DNA from: Pseudocitrobacter corydidari | Lineage (GTDB): Bacteria; Pseudomonadota; Gammaproteobacteria; Enterobacterales; Enterobacteriaceae | Direction of reading: 5' to 3' | Assembly: GCF_021172065.1 (NCBI RefSeq) | Contig: NZ_CP087880.1 | Coordinates: 3,448,583 to 3,512,582 of the forward strand | DNA: 64,000 bases | Part shown: in pieces, positions 46,804-53,649 of the stretch | Layout: every line of letters starts with the position of its first letter | Numbering within the stretch: position 1 is the stretch's first letter | The notes under the pieces: model-generated | The model's input: only the letters and a program-made list of their open reading frames with translations | Database searches by the model: none | What the model was told of the DNA's origin: nothing | Program-made: the position numbers and the translations under genes

Positions 46804-47630
46804 TGTGTGATGAACTGAAAAGACTGGCGCGCGATATTCGCGTTGCCACGCTGAAATCCTTAACCCAGCTCGGTTTTGGCCACTATGGCGGCAGCATGTC
46901 GGTGGTTGAGACGCTGGCGGTGCTGTATGGCGATGTGATGCGTATCGACCCGGCCGACCCGGACTGGCCGCAGCGCGACTATTTTGTCCTGTCGAAAGGG
47001 CATGCTGGCCCGGCGCTGTATAGCACGCTGGCAATCAAGGGCTATTTCCCCATGGAAGAACTGGCGACGCTTAACCAGAATGGCACACGCCTGCCAAGCC
47101 ACCCGGACCGGCTCAAAACGCGCGGCGTGGATGCCACCACCGGCTCGCTCGGCCAGGGGATATCCATCGCGGCTGGGATGGCGCTGTCGCATAAACTCGC
47201 CAGCCGCCCGAACCGCGTTTTCTGCATCGTCGGCGACGGCGAGCTGAACGAGGGACAGTGCTGGGAAGCATTCCAGTTTATTGCCCATCACAAGCTGAAC
47301 AACCTGCTGGTGTATATCGACTGGAACAAGCAGCAACTGGACGGCGAACTTAACGACATCATCGCGCCTTTCGATCTTGCAGAAAAATTCCATGCTTTCG
47401 GCTTCGATGTACAAACGGTGAAAGGCGACGATATTGCAGCGATTCAGGCCGTCACCCGCCCGGTACGGAGCGGTGATGAGCGTCCCCGCATCGTGATTCT
47501 TGATAGCGTGAAAGGACAAGGCGTGCCTTATCTGGAAAGTTTGAGCAACACCCACCATCTGCGCCTGAATGATGAGATGCGAGAGGCGCTGAATGAATCT
47601 ATTCGCCAACTGGAGGCCGCGTATGATTAA
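46803..47630 (+). CDS. Transketolase, N-terminal subunit
   Basis: This 275-residue thiamine diphosphate-binding half of a split transketolase shows the substrate/cofactor region GHYGGSMSVVETLAVLYG near 23, LSKGHAGPALYSTLA near 62 and the ThDP motif GDGELNEGQCWEAFQF...NNLLVYIDWNK starting near 145. It needs the C-terminal subunit encoded next. Translation is coupled to both neighbours: TAATG with the PTS EIIC stop and an eight-base overlap with the next gene. Presumably it transfers a two-carbon ketol from a sugar phosphate made by the PTS. Confidence 0.92.
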   Translation: MCDELKRLARDIRVATLKSLTQLGFGHYGGSMSVVETLAVLYGDVMRIDPADPDWPQRDYFVLSKGHAGPALYSTLAIKGYFPMEELATLNQNGTRLPSHPDRLKTRGVDATTGSLGQGISIAAGMALSHKLASRPNRVFCIVGDGELNEGQCWEAFQFIAHHKLNNLLVYIDWNKQQLDGELNDIIAPFDLAEKFHAFGFDVQTVKGDDIAAIQAVTRPVRSGDERPRIVILDSVKGQGVPYLESLSNTHHLRLNDEMREALNESIRQLEAAYD

Positions 47631-48576
47631 GGTTGCACCTGCGGGAGAGAAAGACACCGTTGAAATGCGTAAGGTCTACGCCGGGTTTATCGCTGAACAG
47701 GTCAACTCAGGTAGCGAGATTATCGCGCTGGAAGCTGACCTGATGAGCTCGATGGCGATGGATAGCGTACAGCGTGAATTCCCCCGCCACGTTATTAACT
47801 GCGGGATCATGGAAGCCAACGTGATTGGCACTGCGGCAGGCCTGGCGCTCACCGGGCGAAAGCCGTTCGTCCACACGTTTACCGCGTTCGCCAGCCGTCG
47901 CTGTTTCGACCAGTTGTTTATGTCGCTGGATTATCAGCGCAATAACGTCAAAGTCATCGCCTCTGACGCGGGCGTCACCGCTTGCCACAACGGCGGCACG
48001 CATATGTCGTTTGAGGATATGGGCATCGTGCGCGGGCTGGCGCACTCCGTGGTTCTGGAAGTCACCGACGCGGTGATGTTTAAAGATATTCTGCGCCAGC
48101 TCGCCACGCTGGAGGGTTTCTATTGGGTACGTACCATCCGCAAACAGGCGCCAACGGTTTATCAGGCGGGTTCAACATTCACCATCGGTAAAGGCAATGT
48201 TCTGCGCGACGGTAATGACATCACGTTAATTGCCAACGGCATTATGGTGGCGAAAGCGCTGGAAGCGGCAGAAAAGCTTTCTGCTGAAGGGGTGAGCGCC
48301 GCCGTTATCGATATGTTTACGCTCAAGCCAATTGACCGCATGCTGGTGAAGAACTATGCCGAGAAAACCGGGAGAATTGTCACCTGCGAAAACCACAGCA
48401 TTCATAACGGGCTGGGTTCAGCAGTGGCGGAAGTCCTGGTGGAAACCTGCCCGGTGCCGATGCGTCGCGTGGGCGTGAAAGAACGCTATGGTCAGGTAGG
48501 CACACAGGAATTTCTGGAGCAGGAGTATGGGTTGACGCGTGATGATATCATCGCGGCGGCAAGGGAACTGCTGTAA
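47623..48576 (+). CDS. Transketolase, C-terminal subunit
   Basis: This 317-residue pyrimidine-binding and C-terminal half of the split transketolase shows INCGIMEANVIGTAAGLALT near 53, with the catalytic glutamate, and FVHTFTAFASRRCFDQL near 78. A C-terminal domain follows from about 185 (GNVLRDGNDITLIANGIMV). I start at the ATG after TGGAGG, overlapping the first subunit by eight bases; the earlier in-frame ATG at 47593 lies deep in that gene. Two separate frames, each with its own start, show this is a genuine split enzyme rather than a frameshift. Confidence 0.92.
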   Translation: MIKVAPAGEKDTVEMRKVYAGFIAEQVNSGSEIIALEADLMSSMAMDSVQREFPRHVINCGIMEANVIGTAAGLALTGRKPFVHTFTAFASRRCFDQLFMSLDYQRNNVKVIASDAGVTACHNGGTHMSFEDMGIVRGLAHSVVLEVTDAVMFKDILRQLATLEGFYWVRTIRKQAPTVYQAGSTFTIGKGNVLRDGNDITLIANGIMVAKALEAAEKLSAEGVSAAVIDMFTLKPIDRMLVKNYAEKTGRIVTCENHSIHNGLGSAVAEVLVETCPVPMRRVGVKERYGQVGTQEFLEQEYGLTRDDIIAAARELL

Positions 48577-48584
48577 TTCAGGGA

Positions 48585-48612
48585 TAAAAAAGCGGCCGTG
48601 AGGCCGCTTTAG
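48585..48612. terminator. Bidirectional terminator between transketolase and ghxP
   Basis: Stem agcggcc-gtga-ggccgct has a run of six A's before it (a T-run for the minus strand) and ttta after it. It is strong for ghxP transcription on the minus strand and weaker for the transketolase operon. Confidence 0.8.
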
Positions 48613-48640
48613 AGGAACTGTAGGGAGCACGCTGTAAATA

Positions 48641-48666
48641 GCCTGAAGGCGCTGCGCTTATCAGGC
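48641..48666. repeat. REP-like palindrome before ghxP end
   Basis: A single REP-type inverted repeat (gcctgaaggcgctgcgctta, then tcaggc) lies downstream of ghxP. Confidence 0.7.
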
Positions 48667-48690
48667 CAATAAAGCCCGCATTAACACGAT

Positions 48691-50040
48691 TTAAATTGCC
48701 CAGCCGCCCGCATAAAACGCCACCAGCGCCACCGCAATCACGATGGTGCCAATGTTCAGCTTACGCCATTCACCCGATACCACGCGGCCAACCACCAGCG
48801 TCGCGAAACCAATCATAATGCCGGTCACGATGTTACAGGTCAGTACGATGAAAACGGCGGTAATCAGGCCAGACATCGCATCAACAAAGTCGTTGAAATC
48901 GATGCGCGCCACGTTGCTCAGCATCAGCAGGCCAACGTACATCAGCGCCGGAGCGGTGGCATAGGCCGGAACCAGATAAGAGAGCGGAGAGAGGAACAGG
49001 ATCAACAGGAACAGTACGCCGACGGTGATCGCCGTTAAGCCCGTTTTGCCGCCCGCCGCCGTACCGGCCGCAGATTCGATATACACTGCCGCTGGCGCTG
49101 CGCCAACAAACGCGGAGAACACGCTGCTCAGGGAGTCAGTGGTCAGCGCTTTGCCGCCGTTGATGATCTGCCCGTCTTTATCCAGCAGGTTAGCCTGACC
49201 GGCTACGGCACGAATGGTGCCGGTGGCATCGAACACCGCCGTCATCACCAGCGCCAACACGCTTGGCAGCACGATCGGATTCAGCGCGCCCATAATATCC
49301 AGGCTGCCAATCAGAGAGTTACCGTTGTCATCGCTCAGAGAAGGCATAGCGAAGAAACCAGAGAAGTGCACATTCGGGTCAAAAATCAGGCCGACAATCG
49401 ACACACCGATGATGGTCAGCAGAATGCCGCCCGGCACTTTCAGTTTTTCGAGGCCGATGATCATCGCCAGACCGATCAGCGACATAATCACCGGGAAGCT
49501 GGCAAAATGCCCCAGCGCAACCGGCAAGCCATCCAGCGGGTTCTTGATCACCAGGCCGACGCCGTTCGCCGCAATCAGCAGCAGGAACAGGCCGATACCG
49601 ATACCGGTGCCGTGAGCGATGCCCTGCGGCAAATTGCGCAAGATCCAGCTACGGATGCCGGTCGCAGAAATAATGGTGAACAGAACCCCCATCAGAAAGA
49701 CCGCGCCGAGCGCGACCGGAATACTGATGTGCTGGCCCAGCACCAGACTGAACGCGGTGAACGCGGTCAGCGAGATAGCACAGCCAATAGCCAGCGGCAG
49801 ATTCGCCCACAGGCCCATCACGATGGAGCCGACGCCCGCCACCAGGCAGGTGGCCACGAAGACCGCAGCAGGCGGGAAGCCCGCTTTGCCGAGCATCCCC
49901 GGCACAACGATGACGGAATAGACCATCGCCAGGAAGGTGGTAAGACCGGCGACAATCTCCTGACGAACGGAGCTACCACGAGCAGAAATTTTAAACCAGG
50001 CGTCGAGTGAACCGCCGGTACGCGCTGAAGGCGTAGACAT
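48691..50040 (-). CDS. ghxP: GhxP, guanine/hypoxanthine permease
   Basis: This NCS2 family (AzgA-like) proton symporter (formerly YjcD) for guanine and hypoxanthine has 449 residues as in E. coli, when started at [17 protein letters not shown]; a GGGG run lies about 11 bases upstream. An in-frame ATG 17 codons earlier is less likely. About 12-13 membrane helices; motifs [19 protein letters not shown] near 28, [19 protein letters not shown] near 72, [20 protein letters not shown] near 277 and the [17 protein letters not shown] block near 324. PurR-like boxes are upstream. Confidence 0.95.
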   Translation of the reverse strand: MSTPSARTGGSLDAWFKISARGSSVRQEIVAGLTTFLAMVYSVIVVPGMLGKAGFPPAAVFVATCLVAGVGSIVMGLWANLPLAIGCAISLTAFTAFSLVLGQHISIPVALGAVFLMGVLFTIISATGIRSWILRNLPQGIAHGTGIGIGLFLLLIAANGVGLVIKNPLDGLPVALGHFASFPVIMSLIGLAMIIGLEKLKVPGGILLTIIGVSIVGLIFDPNVHFSGFFAMPSLSDDNGNSLIGSLDIMGALNPIVLPSVLALVMTAVFDATGTIRAVAGQANLLDKDGQIINGGKALTTDSLSSVFSAFVGAAPAAVYIESAAGTAAGGKTGLTAITVGVLFLLILFLSPLSYLVPAYATAPALMYVGLLMLSNVARIDFNDFVDAMSGLITAVFIVLTCNIVTGIMIGFATLVVGRVVSGEWRKLNIGTIVIAVALVAFYAGGWAI

Positions 50041-50154
50041 AGAAAACATCCCCTGAAAATTTTTATCATTCGCTGTATGCGTGGTGGACAATCCACTGCC
50101 AGCTAAACGTCATCTCCTTGTGCTTAAAGCTCGCGGCAAAGGGGAGCCGCAAAA

Positions 50155-50170
50155 AAGCAAACGTTTAACT
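50155..50170. promoter_or_regulatory. PurR box upstream of ghxP
   Basis: AAGCAAACGTTTAACT has the full palindromic core GCAAACGTTT and differs from the PurR consensus (ANGCAAACGTTTNCNT) at one defined position. It lies about 115 bases before the ghxP start on the minus strand, consistent with purine repression of a purine permease. Confidence 0.7.
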
Positions 50171-50398
50171 CCGCGCATACAAAACGGTTGAGCGTTACCT
50201 TCCACGCTGCACATGCAGAATGGGTATTTTCTGGACGACACCGGCAAATTGACTAAGCATAAAACGTCAAAAATGCCAGCAGAAGGCGTCAGAATTTGAA
50301 GGCAAACGATTATCTGGTTTTTATGGCACCATTTTCAACTGATGTTTACGTCATTTCGCTAAATTTCGCTTATGACGATGAAGAAATCACCAACCTAT

Positions 50399-50414
50399 GC
50401 GCAAACGTTATCGT
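50399..50414. promoter_or_regulatory. Second PurR-like box near ghxP/gst
   Basis: GCGCAAACGTTATCGT matches the consensus ACGCAAACGTTTTCGT except at two positions. A third, weaker match (AGGCAAACGATTATCT) lies at 50300-50315. The 414-base gap 50041-50454 has no gene; besides these boxes I see only AT-rich sequence near 50330-50380. Confidence 0.55.
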
Positions 50415-50454
50415 TCATGCGCAATCCAACAACATTTTCGTTGCAAATTTGGCG

Positions 50455-51123
50455 CTACTCGCCTGGCAGCGAAAAAGGACCGCCCTTTTCAATCGCCTGT
50501 TGCCAGGCCGGACGCGCTTCCACACGCGCCTTCCATGCGGCAATATTGGGCAGAGACGGTATCCCGCCGCGAGAAAGCAGCGCAAACAGTGGAAAACTCA
50601 TCTGAATATCCGCCATGCTCAGCGTTTCCCCCGCAAACCACGGTGTTTTCGCAAGATGCGACTCGATAAACCCGGCATGTGTGGCAATCTGCTTATTCAG
50701 CCAGGCTTTCTGGACGCCCGTTCCCAGCACTTTCCCCACCGTGCGCAACCCCAACGGCACCGGGGATTTGCCCAGCATCTGCAAAACCAGCTTGATCATC
50801 ATGAGCGACATCAACGAGCCTTCGGCATAGTGCAGCCAGAAGCGATACTGCAATTTGCCGTCAATGTCCTGCGGTTTAAAGCGGCTTTCGGGATCGCCGA
50901 TTTCCTGAAGATATTCGAGGATCGCCCCGGATTCAGCGATAACGTGGCCATCATTCTCGACAATCGGCGATTTACCCAGCGGATGAATTTTTTTCAAAGA
51001 TTCAGGTGCCAGCATATTGGCCCCGCGCTGATAGCGGACAATCTGGTAAGGCAGATTTAATTCTTCCAGCGCCCAGAGTACGCGCTGCGAGCGGGATTGA
51101 TTCAGATGGTGGACGGTTAACAT
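50455..51123 (-). CDS. Glutathione S-transferase
   Basis: This is a 222-residue cytosolic glutathione S-transferase. The N-terminal thioredoxin-like domain (about 1-78) has the SRSQRVLWALEELNLPY start with the catalytic Ser/Tyr-type region, the cis-Pro of GKSPIVENDG (about 51) and the glutathione-binding ESGAILEYL (about 64). The helical C-terminal domain shows ETLSMADIQMSFPLF near 178. The ATG has GGAG eight bases upstream. In E. coli no such gene lies between ghxP and soxR, so it is an addition here next to the oxidative-stress regulators; a stress role is inferred from position only. Confidence 0.88.
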   Translation of the reverse strand: MLTVHHLNQSRSQRVLWALEELNLPYQIVRYQRGANMLAPESLKKIHPLGKSPIVENDGHVIAESGAILEYLQEIGDPESRFKPQDIDGKLQYRFWLHYAEGSLMSLMMIKLVLQMLGKSPVPLGLRTVGKVLGTGVQKAWLNKQIATHAGFIESHLAKTPWFAGETLSMADIQMSFPLFALLSRGGIPSLPNIAAWKARVEARPAWQQAIEKGGPFSLPGE

Positions 51124-51232
51124 GGTTTTCTCCGCAGGTTTGTTCAAATTAACTATAGGAACAGACGGCAATCCCCGTAAAAATTGCGGCGAAAAAAGCG
51201 TTAATCCGACTGGCGAACAGGGGGAGTAGAGG

Positions 51233-51238
51233 TAGACT
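51233..51238 (+). promoter_or_regulatory. -10 element of SraL (RpoS-like)
   Basis: TAGACT, extended to TAGACTTAA, resembles the stationary-phase -10 consensus CTATACTTAA. Transcription from about 51245 would give an RNA of roughly 145 bases ending at the terminator that overlaps the soxR stop. Confidence 0.5.
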
Positions 51239-51244
51239 TAAAGT

Positions 51245-51388
51245 GTCAGCACAAACCGGAACCTCCAACCCGTAGCTCGACCGAGGGATGCTGATGTCGG
51301 GGGAAACCCTCCCATGAACCAGTGGGATAGAGCGAAAGACAAAGACCGGAACATACGAAAGCGCCCAGTTGTGGCGCTTTCGTTTTTT
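51245..51388 (+). ncRNA. sraL: SraL (RyjA) small RNA
   Basis: In E. coli and Salmonella SraL (RyjA) lies between ghxP (yjcD) and soxR, runs opposite to soxR and is about 140 bases, RpoS-dependent and Hfq-bound. Here the same position holds an open 144-base stretch with no reading frame, an RpoS-type -10 at its start and a strong terminator at its end. Internal stems are visible (accgagggatgctgat region; gggaaaccctccc). It regulates trigger factor and rho mRNA in Salmonella. Identity rests on position, orientation, size and promoter; I did not align the sequence. Confidence 0.7.
51356..51388 (+). terminator. Terminator of SraL
   Basis: A perfect ten-base stem (cgaaagcgcc / ggcgctttcg) with a seven-base loop is followed by six T's on the plus strand. 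The T-run runs into the stop codon of the convergent soxR gene at 51387. Confidence 0.88.
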
Positions 51389-51845
51389 ATTCGTCTTCCA
51401 GCAGGCGCGCGCCCGTTCCTTCTTCCCCCAGTTTGTCGCCAGGGTTACGCAGCGGGCAGTCCCGCAGCGACATACAGCCGCAGCCAATGCAGCCATCAAG
51501 CTGATCGCGCAGCGCTTCCATCGAGTGAATGCGTTTATCCAGCTCCTGACGCCACTGGGTGGTCAGGCGTTTCCAGTCTTTTTGCCCCAGCGTATGCCCT
51601 TCCGGCACCACGCCCAGCGACTCGCCGATCGTGGCGAGCGGGATGCCCAGCCGCTGCGCGATTTTAATGATTGCTACATAGCGCAGCACGTCACGTTTGT
51701 ATCGCCGCTGATTGCCCGCGTTACGCTGGCTGCGGATGAGCCCTTTGCTCTCATAGAAGTGCAAAGCGGAGACGGCAACCCCGGTACGTCGGGCGACTTC
51801 ACCCGGCGTGAGCAGCGTTTTAATGCGCGTTGGTTTTTTTTCCAT
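51387..51845 (-). CDS. soxR: SoxR, redox-sensing MerR-type activator
   Basis: This is a 152-residue MerR-family activator (E. coli 154). The N-terminal winged helix (about 11-80, [20 protein letters not shown]) is followed by a dimerisation helix and the 2Fe-2S cluster motif with cysteines at 119, 122, 124 and 130 ([12 protein letters not shown]), all intact. Oxidised by redox-cycling agents, it untwists the soxS promoter. It is divergent from soxS with the 18-base palindromic SoxR site between them. Confidence 0.97.
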   Translation of the reverse strand: MEKKPTRIKTLLTPGEVARRTGVAVSALHFYESKGLIRSQRNAGNQRRYKRDVLRYVAIIKIAQRLGIPLATIGESLGVVPEGHTLGQKDWKRLTTQWRQELDKRIHSMEALRDQLDGCIGCGCMSLRDCPLRNPGDKLGEEGTGARLLEDE

Positions 51846-51852
51846 TTTCTGC

Positions 51853-51883
51853 TTTACCTCAAGTTAACTTGAGGAATTATACT
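51853..51883 (+). promoter_or_regulatory. soxS promoter with SoxR operator
   Basis: The perfect palindrome CCTCAAGTTAACTTGAGG (51857-51874) sits between a -35 (TTTACC, 51853-51858) and a -10 (TATACT, 51878-51883). The spacer is 19 bases, longer than the usual 17, the hallmark of MerR-family promoters that need DNA distortion by the activator. Confidence 0.95.
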
Positions 51884-51932
51884 CGCCAGCAAGACAAAAG
51901 TTGAAGCAAAAATAGACAACGGGGAGAGCCTT

Positions 51933-52262
51933 ATGTCCCATCGGGAAATTATTCAAACGCTTATCGAATGGATAGATGAACATATCGATCAACCACTTAA
52001 CATTGATGTCGTGGCGAAAAAATCCGGATACTCAAAATGGTATCTGCAACGGATGTTCCGCACCGAGATGCATCAAACGCTGGGCGACTACATTCGCCAG
52101 CGCCGTCTGTTATTGGCCGCACAAGAGCTGCGAAATACCCAGCGCCCGATTTTCGATATTGCGATGGACCTGGGTTATGTTTCCCAGCAGACCTTCTCGC
52201 GCGTATTCCGCCGCGAATTCGACCGCACGCCGAGCGACTATCGCCATCGCCTGTCAGCATAA
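51933..52262 (+). CDS. soxS: SoxS, AraC-type activator of the superoxide regulon
   Basis: This 109-residue AraC/XylS-family activator (E. coli 107) consists of two helix-turn-helix motifs only: NIDVVAKKSGYSKWYLQRMF (about 24-43) and FDIAMDLGYVSQQTFSRVF (about 74-92). It binds sox boxes as a monomer and activates sodA, zwf, micF, acrAB and others. It is induced by SoxR from the divergent promoter. Two extra C-terminal residues (SA) are the only length difference. Confidence 0.97.
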   Translation: MSHREIIQTLIEWIDEHIDQPLNIDVVAKKSGYSKWYLQRMFRTEMHQTLGDYIRQRRLLLAAQELRNTQRPIFDIAMDLGYVSQQTFSRVFRREFDRTPSDYRHRLSA

Positions 52263-52267
52263 GCATC

Positions 52268-52298
52268 GCGCCGGATGACGCTTGCGCTTATCCGGCGT
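52268..52298. repeat. REP palindrome after soxS
   Basis: A single REP-type stem (cgccggatgacgcttgcgct, then tatccggcg) starts a few bases after the soxS stop and probably forms its mRNA 3' end. In E. coli the c-di-GMP phosphodiesterase gene pdeC (yjcC) lies between soxS and yjcB; it is missing here. Confidence 0.8.
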
Positions 52299-52390
52299 GC
52301 AGGTAAAACAGAGCCCTTTCCTTATGTAACTATTGTCAGCGATAAATGGCGCATTTTGCTGCGTTTACCTCTGGTGAATAAAACAGCAAT

Positions 52391-52406
52391 TGTGATATAG
52401 TTCACA
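52391..52406 (+). promoter_or_regulatory. Consensus CRP site upstream of yjcB
   Basis: TGTGA-tatagt-TCACA is a perfect match to the CRP consensus half sites. It lies about 130 bases before yjcB, in a 272-base gap with no other gene, so catabolite control of yjcB is likely. A possible -10 is tatagag, 52410 onward; this is inference. Confidence 0.75.
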
Positions 52407-52534
52407 GTATAGAGTGAAACAAAAACAGCGTTTCATATCATTTGTGATTGCCTGTCGATAGCCAGAGTGGACTACACCTTCGTGAGAACGCCGCGCTGTC
52501 AGGGCATACCGTTTATCTCTGAGGATAAGGTCTC

Positions 52535-52816
52535 ATGGTTTCCATCTCTACAGGTGTCGTACTGTTACGCTGGCCGCTTTTCAGCGCCATTCTGATGTTC
52601 CTTGCCAGTACTCTGAAAATTCGCTTACGCAAAGCTGATTACGCGGGCCTCGCGGTGATTTGTAGCGCGCTGGGTGTGGCGTCGGCCTGCTGGTTCGCAA
52701 CGGGGTTGCTGGGAATTACGATGGTGGATATTGCGACTATCTGCAATAACATCAAAGAGGTGATGGTGGAAGTGATGAGCCAGACACCGCCAGAATGGCC
52801 GATGGTGTTGACCTGA
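52535..52816 (+). CDS. yjcB: YjcB, small inner-membrane protein
   Basis: This 93-residue homologue of E. coli YjcB has the same length, two hydrophobic segments (about 8-26 and 38-61) and a soluble C-terminal tail ending in PPEWPMVLT. Function is unknown. It converges on ssb with a bidirectional terminator between. The upstream gap holds a perfect CRP site. Confidence 0.88.
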   Translation: MVSISTGVVLLRWPLFSAILMFLASTLKIRLRKADYAGLAVICSALGVASACWFATGLLGITMVDIATICNNIKEVMVEVMSQTPPEWPMVLT

Positions 52817-52830
52817 TAAAAATCTTATCC

Positions 52831-52861
52831 ATAAAAAAACCTGCTTTCGCAGGTTTTTTTA
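52831..52861. terminator. Bidirectional terminator between yjcB and ssb
   Basis: Stem aacctgc-tttc-gcaggtt is flanked by a run of A's on one side and T's on the other (seven each), so it works for both convergent genes. Confidence 0.93.
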
Positions 52862-52871
52862 TGTCTGAAAA

Positions 52872-53402
52872 TCAGAACGGGATATCGTCGTCGAAGTCCA
52901 TCGGCGGTTCGTTAGACGGTGCCGGTGCGGACTGTTGCTGCTGCGGACGAGACTGCGCGCCGCCGCTGAACTGGTTGCCGCCCTGCGGCTGCTGAGGCTG
53001 GCCCCAACCGCCCTGCTGCTGACCCTGACCACCTGCCGGTGCGCCACCGCCCTGACGGCCACCCAGCATCTGCATGGTGCCGCCAACGTTCACAACCACT
53101 TCGGTGGTGTATTTTTCAACGCCGGACTGATCGGTCCATTTACGGGTACGCAGCTGGCCTTCAATATAAACCTGAGAGCCTTTACGCAGGTATTCACCCG
53201 CAACTTCCGCGAGTTTGCCGAACAGCACAACACGGTGCCATTCAGTCTGCTCTTTCATTTCACCGGTCGCTTTATCACGCCAGGATTCGGAAGTAGCCAG
53301 CGTAATGTTGGCAACTGCGCCACCATTCGGCATGTAGCGTACTTCCGGGTCCTGGCCCAGATTACCGACGAGAATCACCTTGTTTACGCCTCTGCTGGCC
53401 AT
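52872..53402 (-). CDS. ssb: Single-stranded DNA-binding protein
   Basis: This essential replication and repair protein of 176 residues (E. coli 178) binds ssDNA as a tetramer. An N-terminal OB fold of about 110 residues ([20 protein letters not shown]) is followed by a Gly/Gln-rich linker and the acidic tail MDFDDDIPF that docks partner proteins. It is divergent from uvrA with a LexA box in the gap. Confidence 0.98.
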   Translation of the reverse strand: MASRGVNKVILVGNLGQDPEVRYMPNGGAVANITLATSESWRDKATGEMKEQTEWHRVVLFGKLAEVAGEYLRKGSQVYIEGQLRTRKWTDQSGVEKYTTEVVVNVGGTMQMLGGRQGGGAPAGGQGQQQGGWGQPQQPQGGNQFSGGAQSRPQQQQSAPAPSNEPPMDFDDDIPF

Positions 53403-53548
53403 GATTGTCTCTCCTGAATGTGTTTCTTAATAGTGTAAACGCGCGATTGTAGCATTTCAAAGAGGCGTTTTGATAGCATGCGACGGTGATTCCACTAAAC
53501 TCGTTTACGTTGAATATCTTACACTCAACAATGGAATGCACATTCCAC

Positions 53549-53567
53549 TACTGTATATTCATTCAGG
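53549..53567. promoter_or_regulatory. LexA (SOS) box between ssb and uvrA
   Basis: TACTGTATATTCATTCAGG is identical to the known E. coli uvrA SOS box, with the CTG-N10-CAG core. LexA bound here represses uvrA and one ssb promoter. Confidence 0.95.
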
Positions 53568-53649
53568 GTGAGTTGTGTCATAATTAGCCGTTTCCGCCGT
53601 TTGTCCTTCAAGCAAATCTGGCAAGCCGAGTCTCTACCGGGAAAGGTAA

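Noticed and set aside
46803..48576. Frameshifted single transketolase
   Set aside because: Each half has its own start and ribosome-binding site, the overlap is of the coupled type, and split transketolases of this size are common.
50041..50295. Purine riboswitch before ghxP
   Set aside because: No three-way junction or conserved loop sequences could be read; PurR boxes explain control better.
50296..51060. 254-residue plus-strand frame starting in the ghxP-gst gap
   Set aside because: From 50455 on it is the complement of the GST gene; the upstream part has no ribosome-binding site or recognisable domain.
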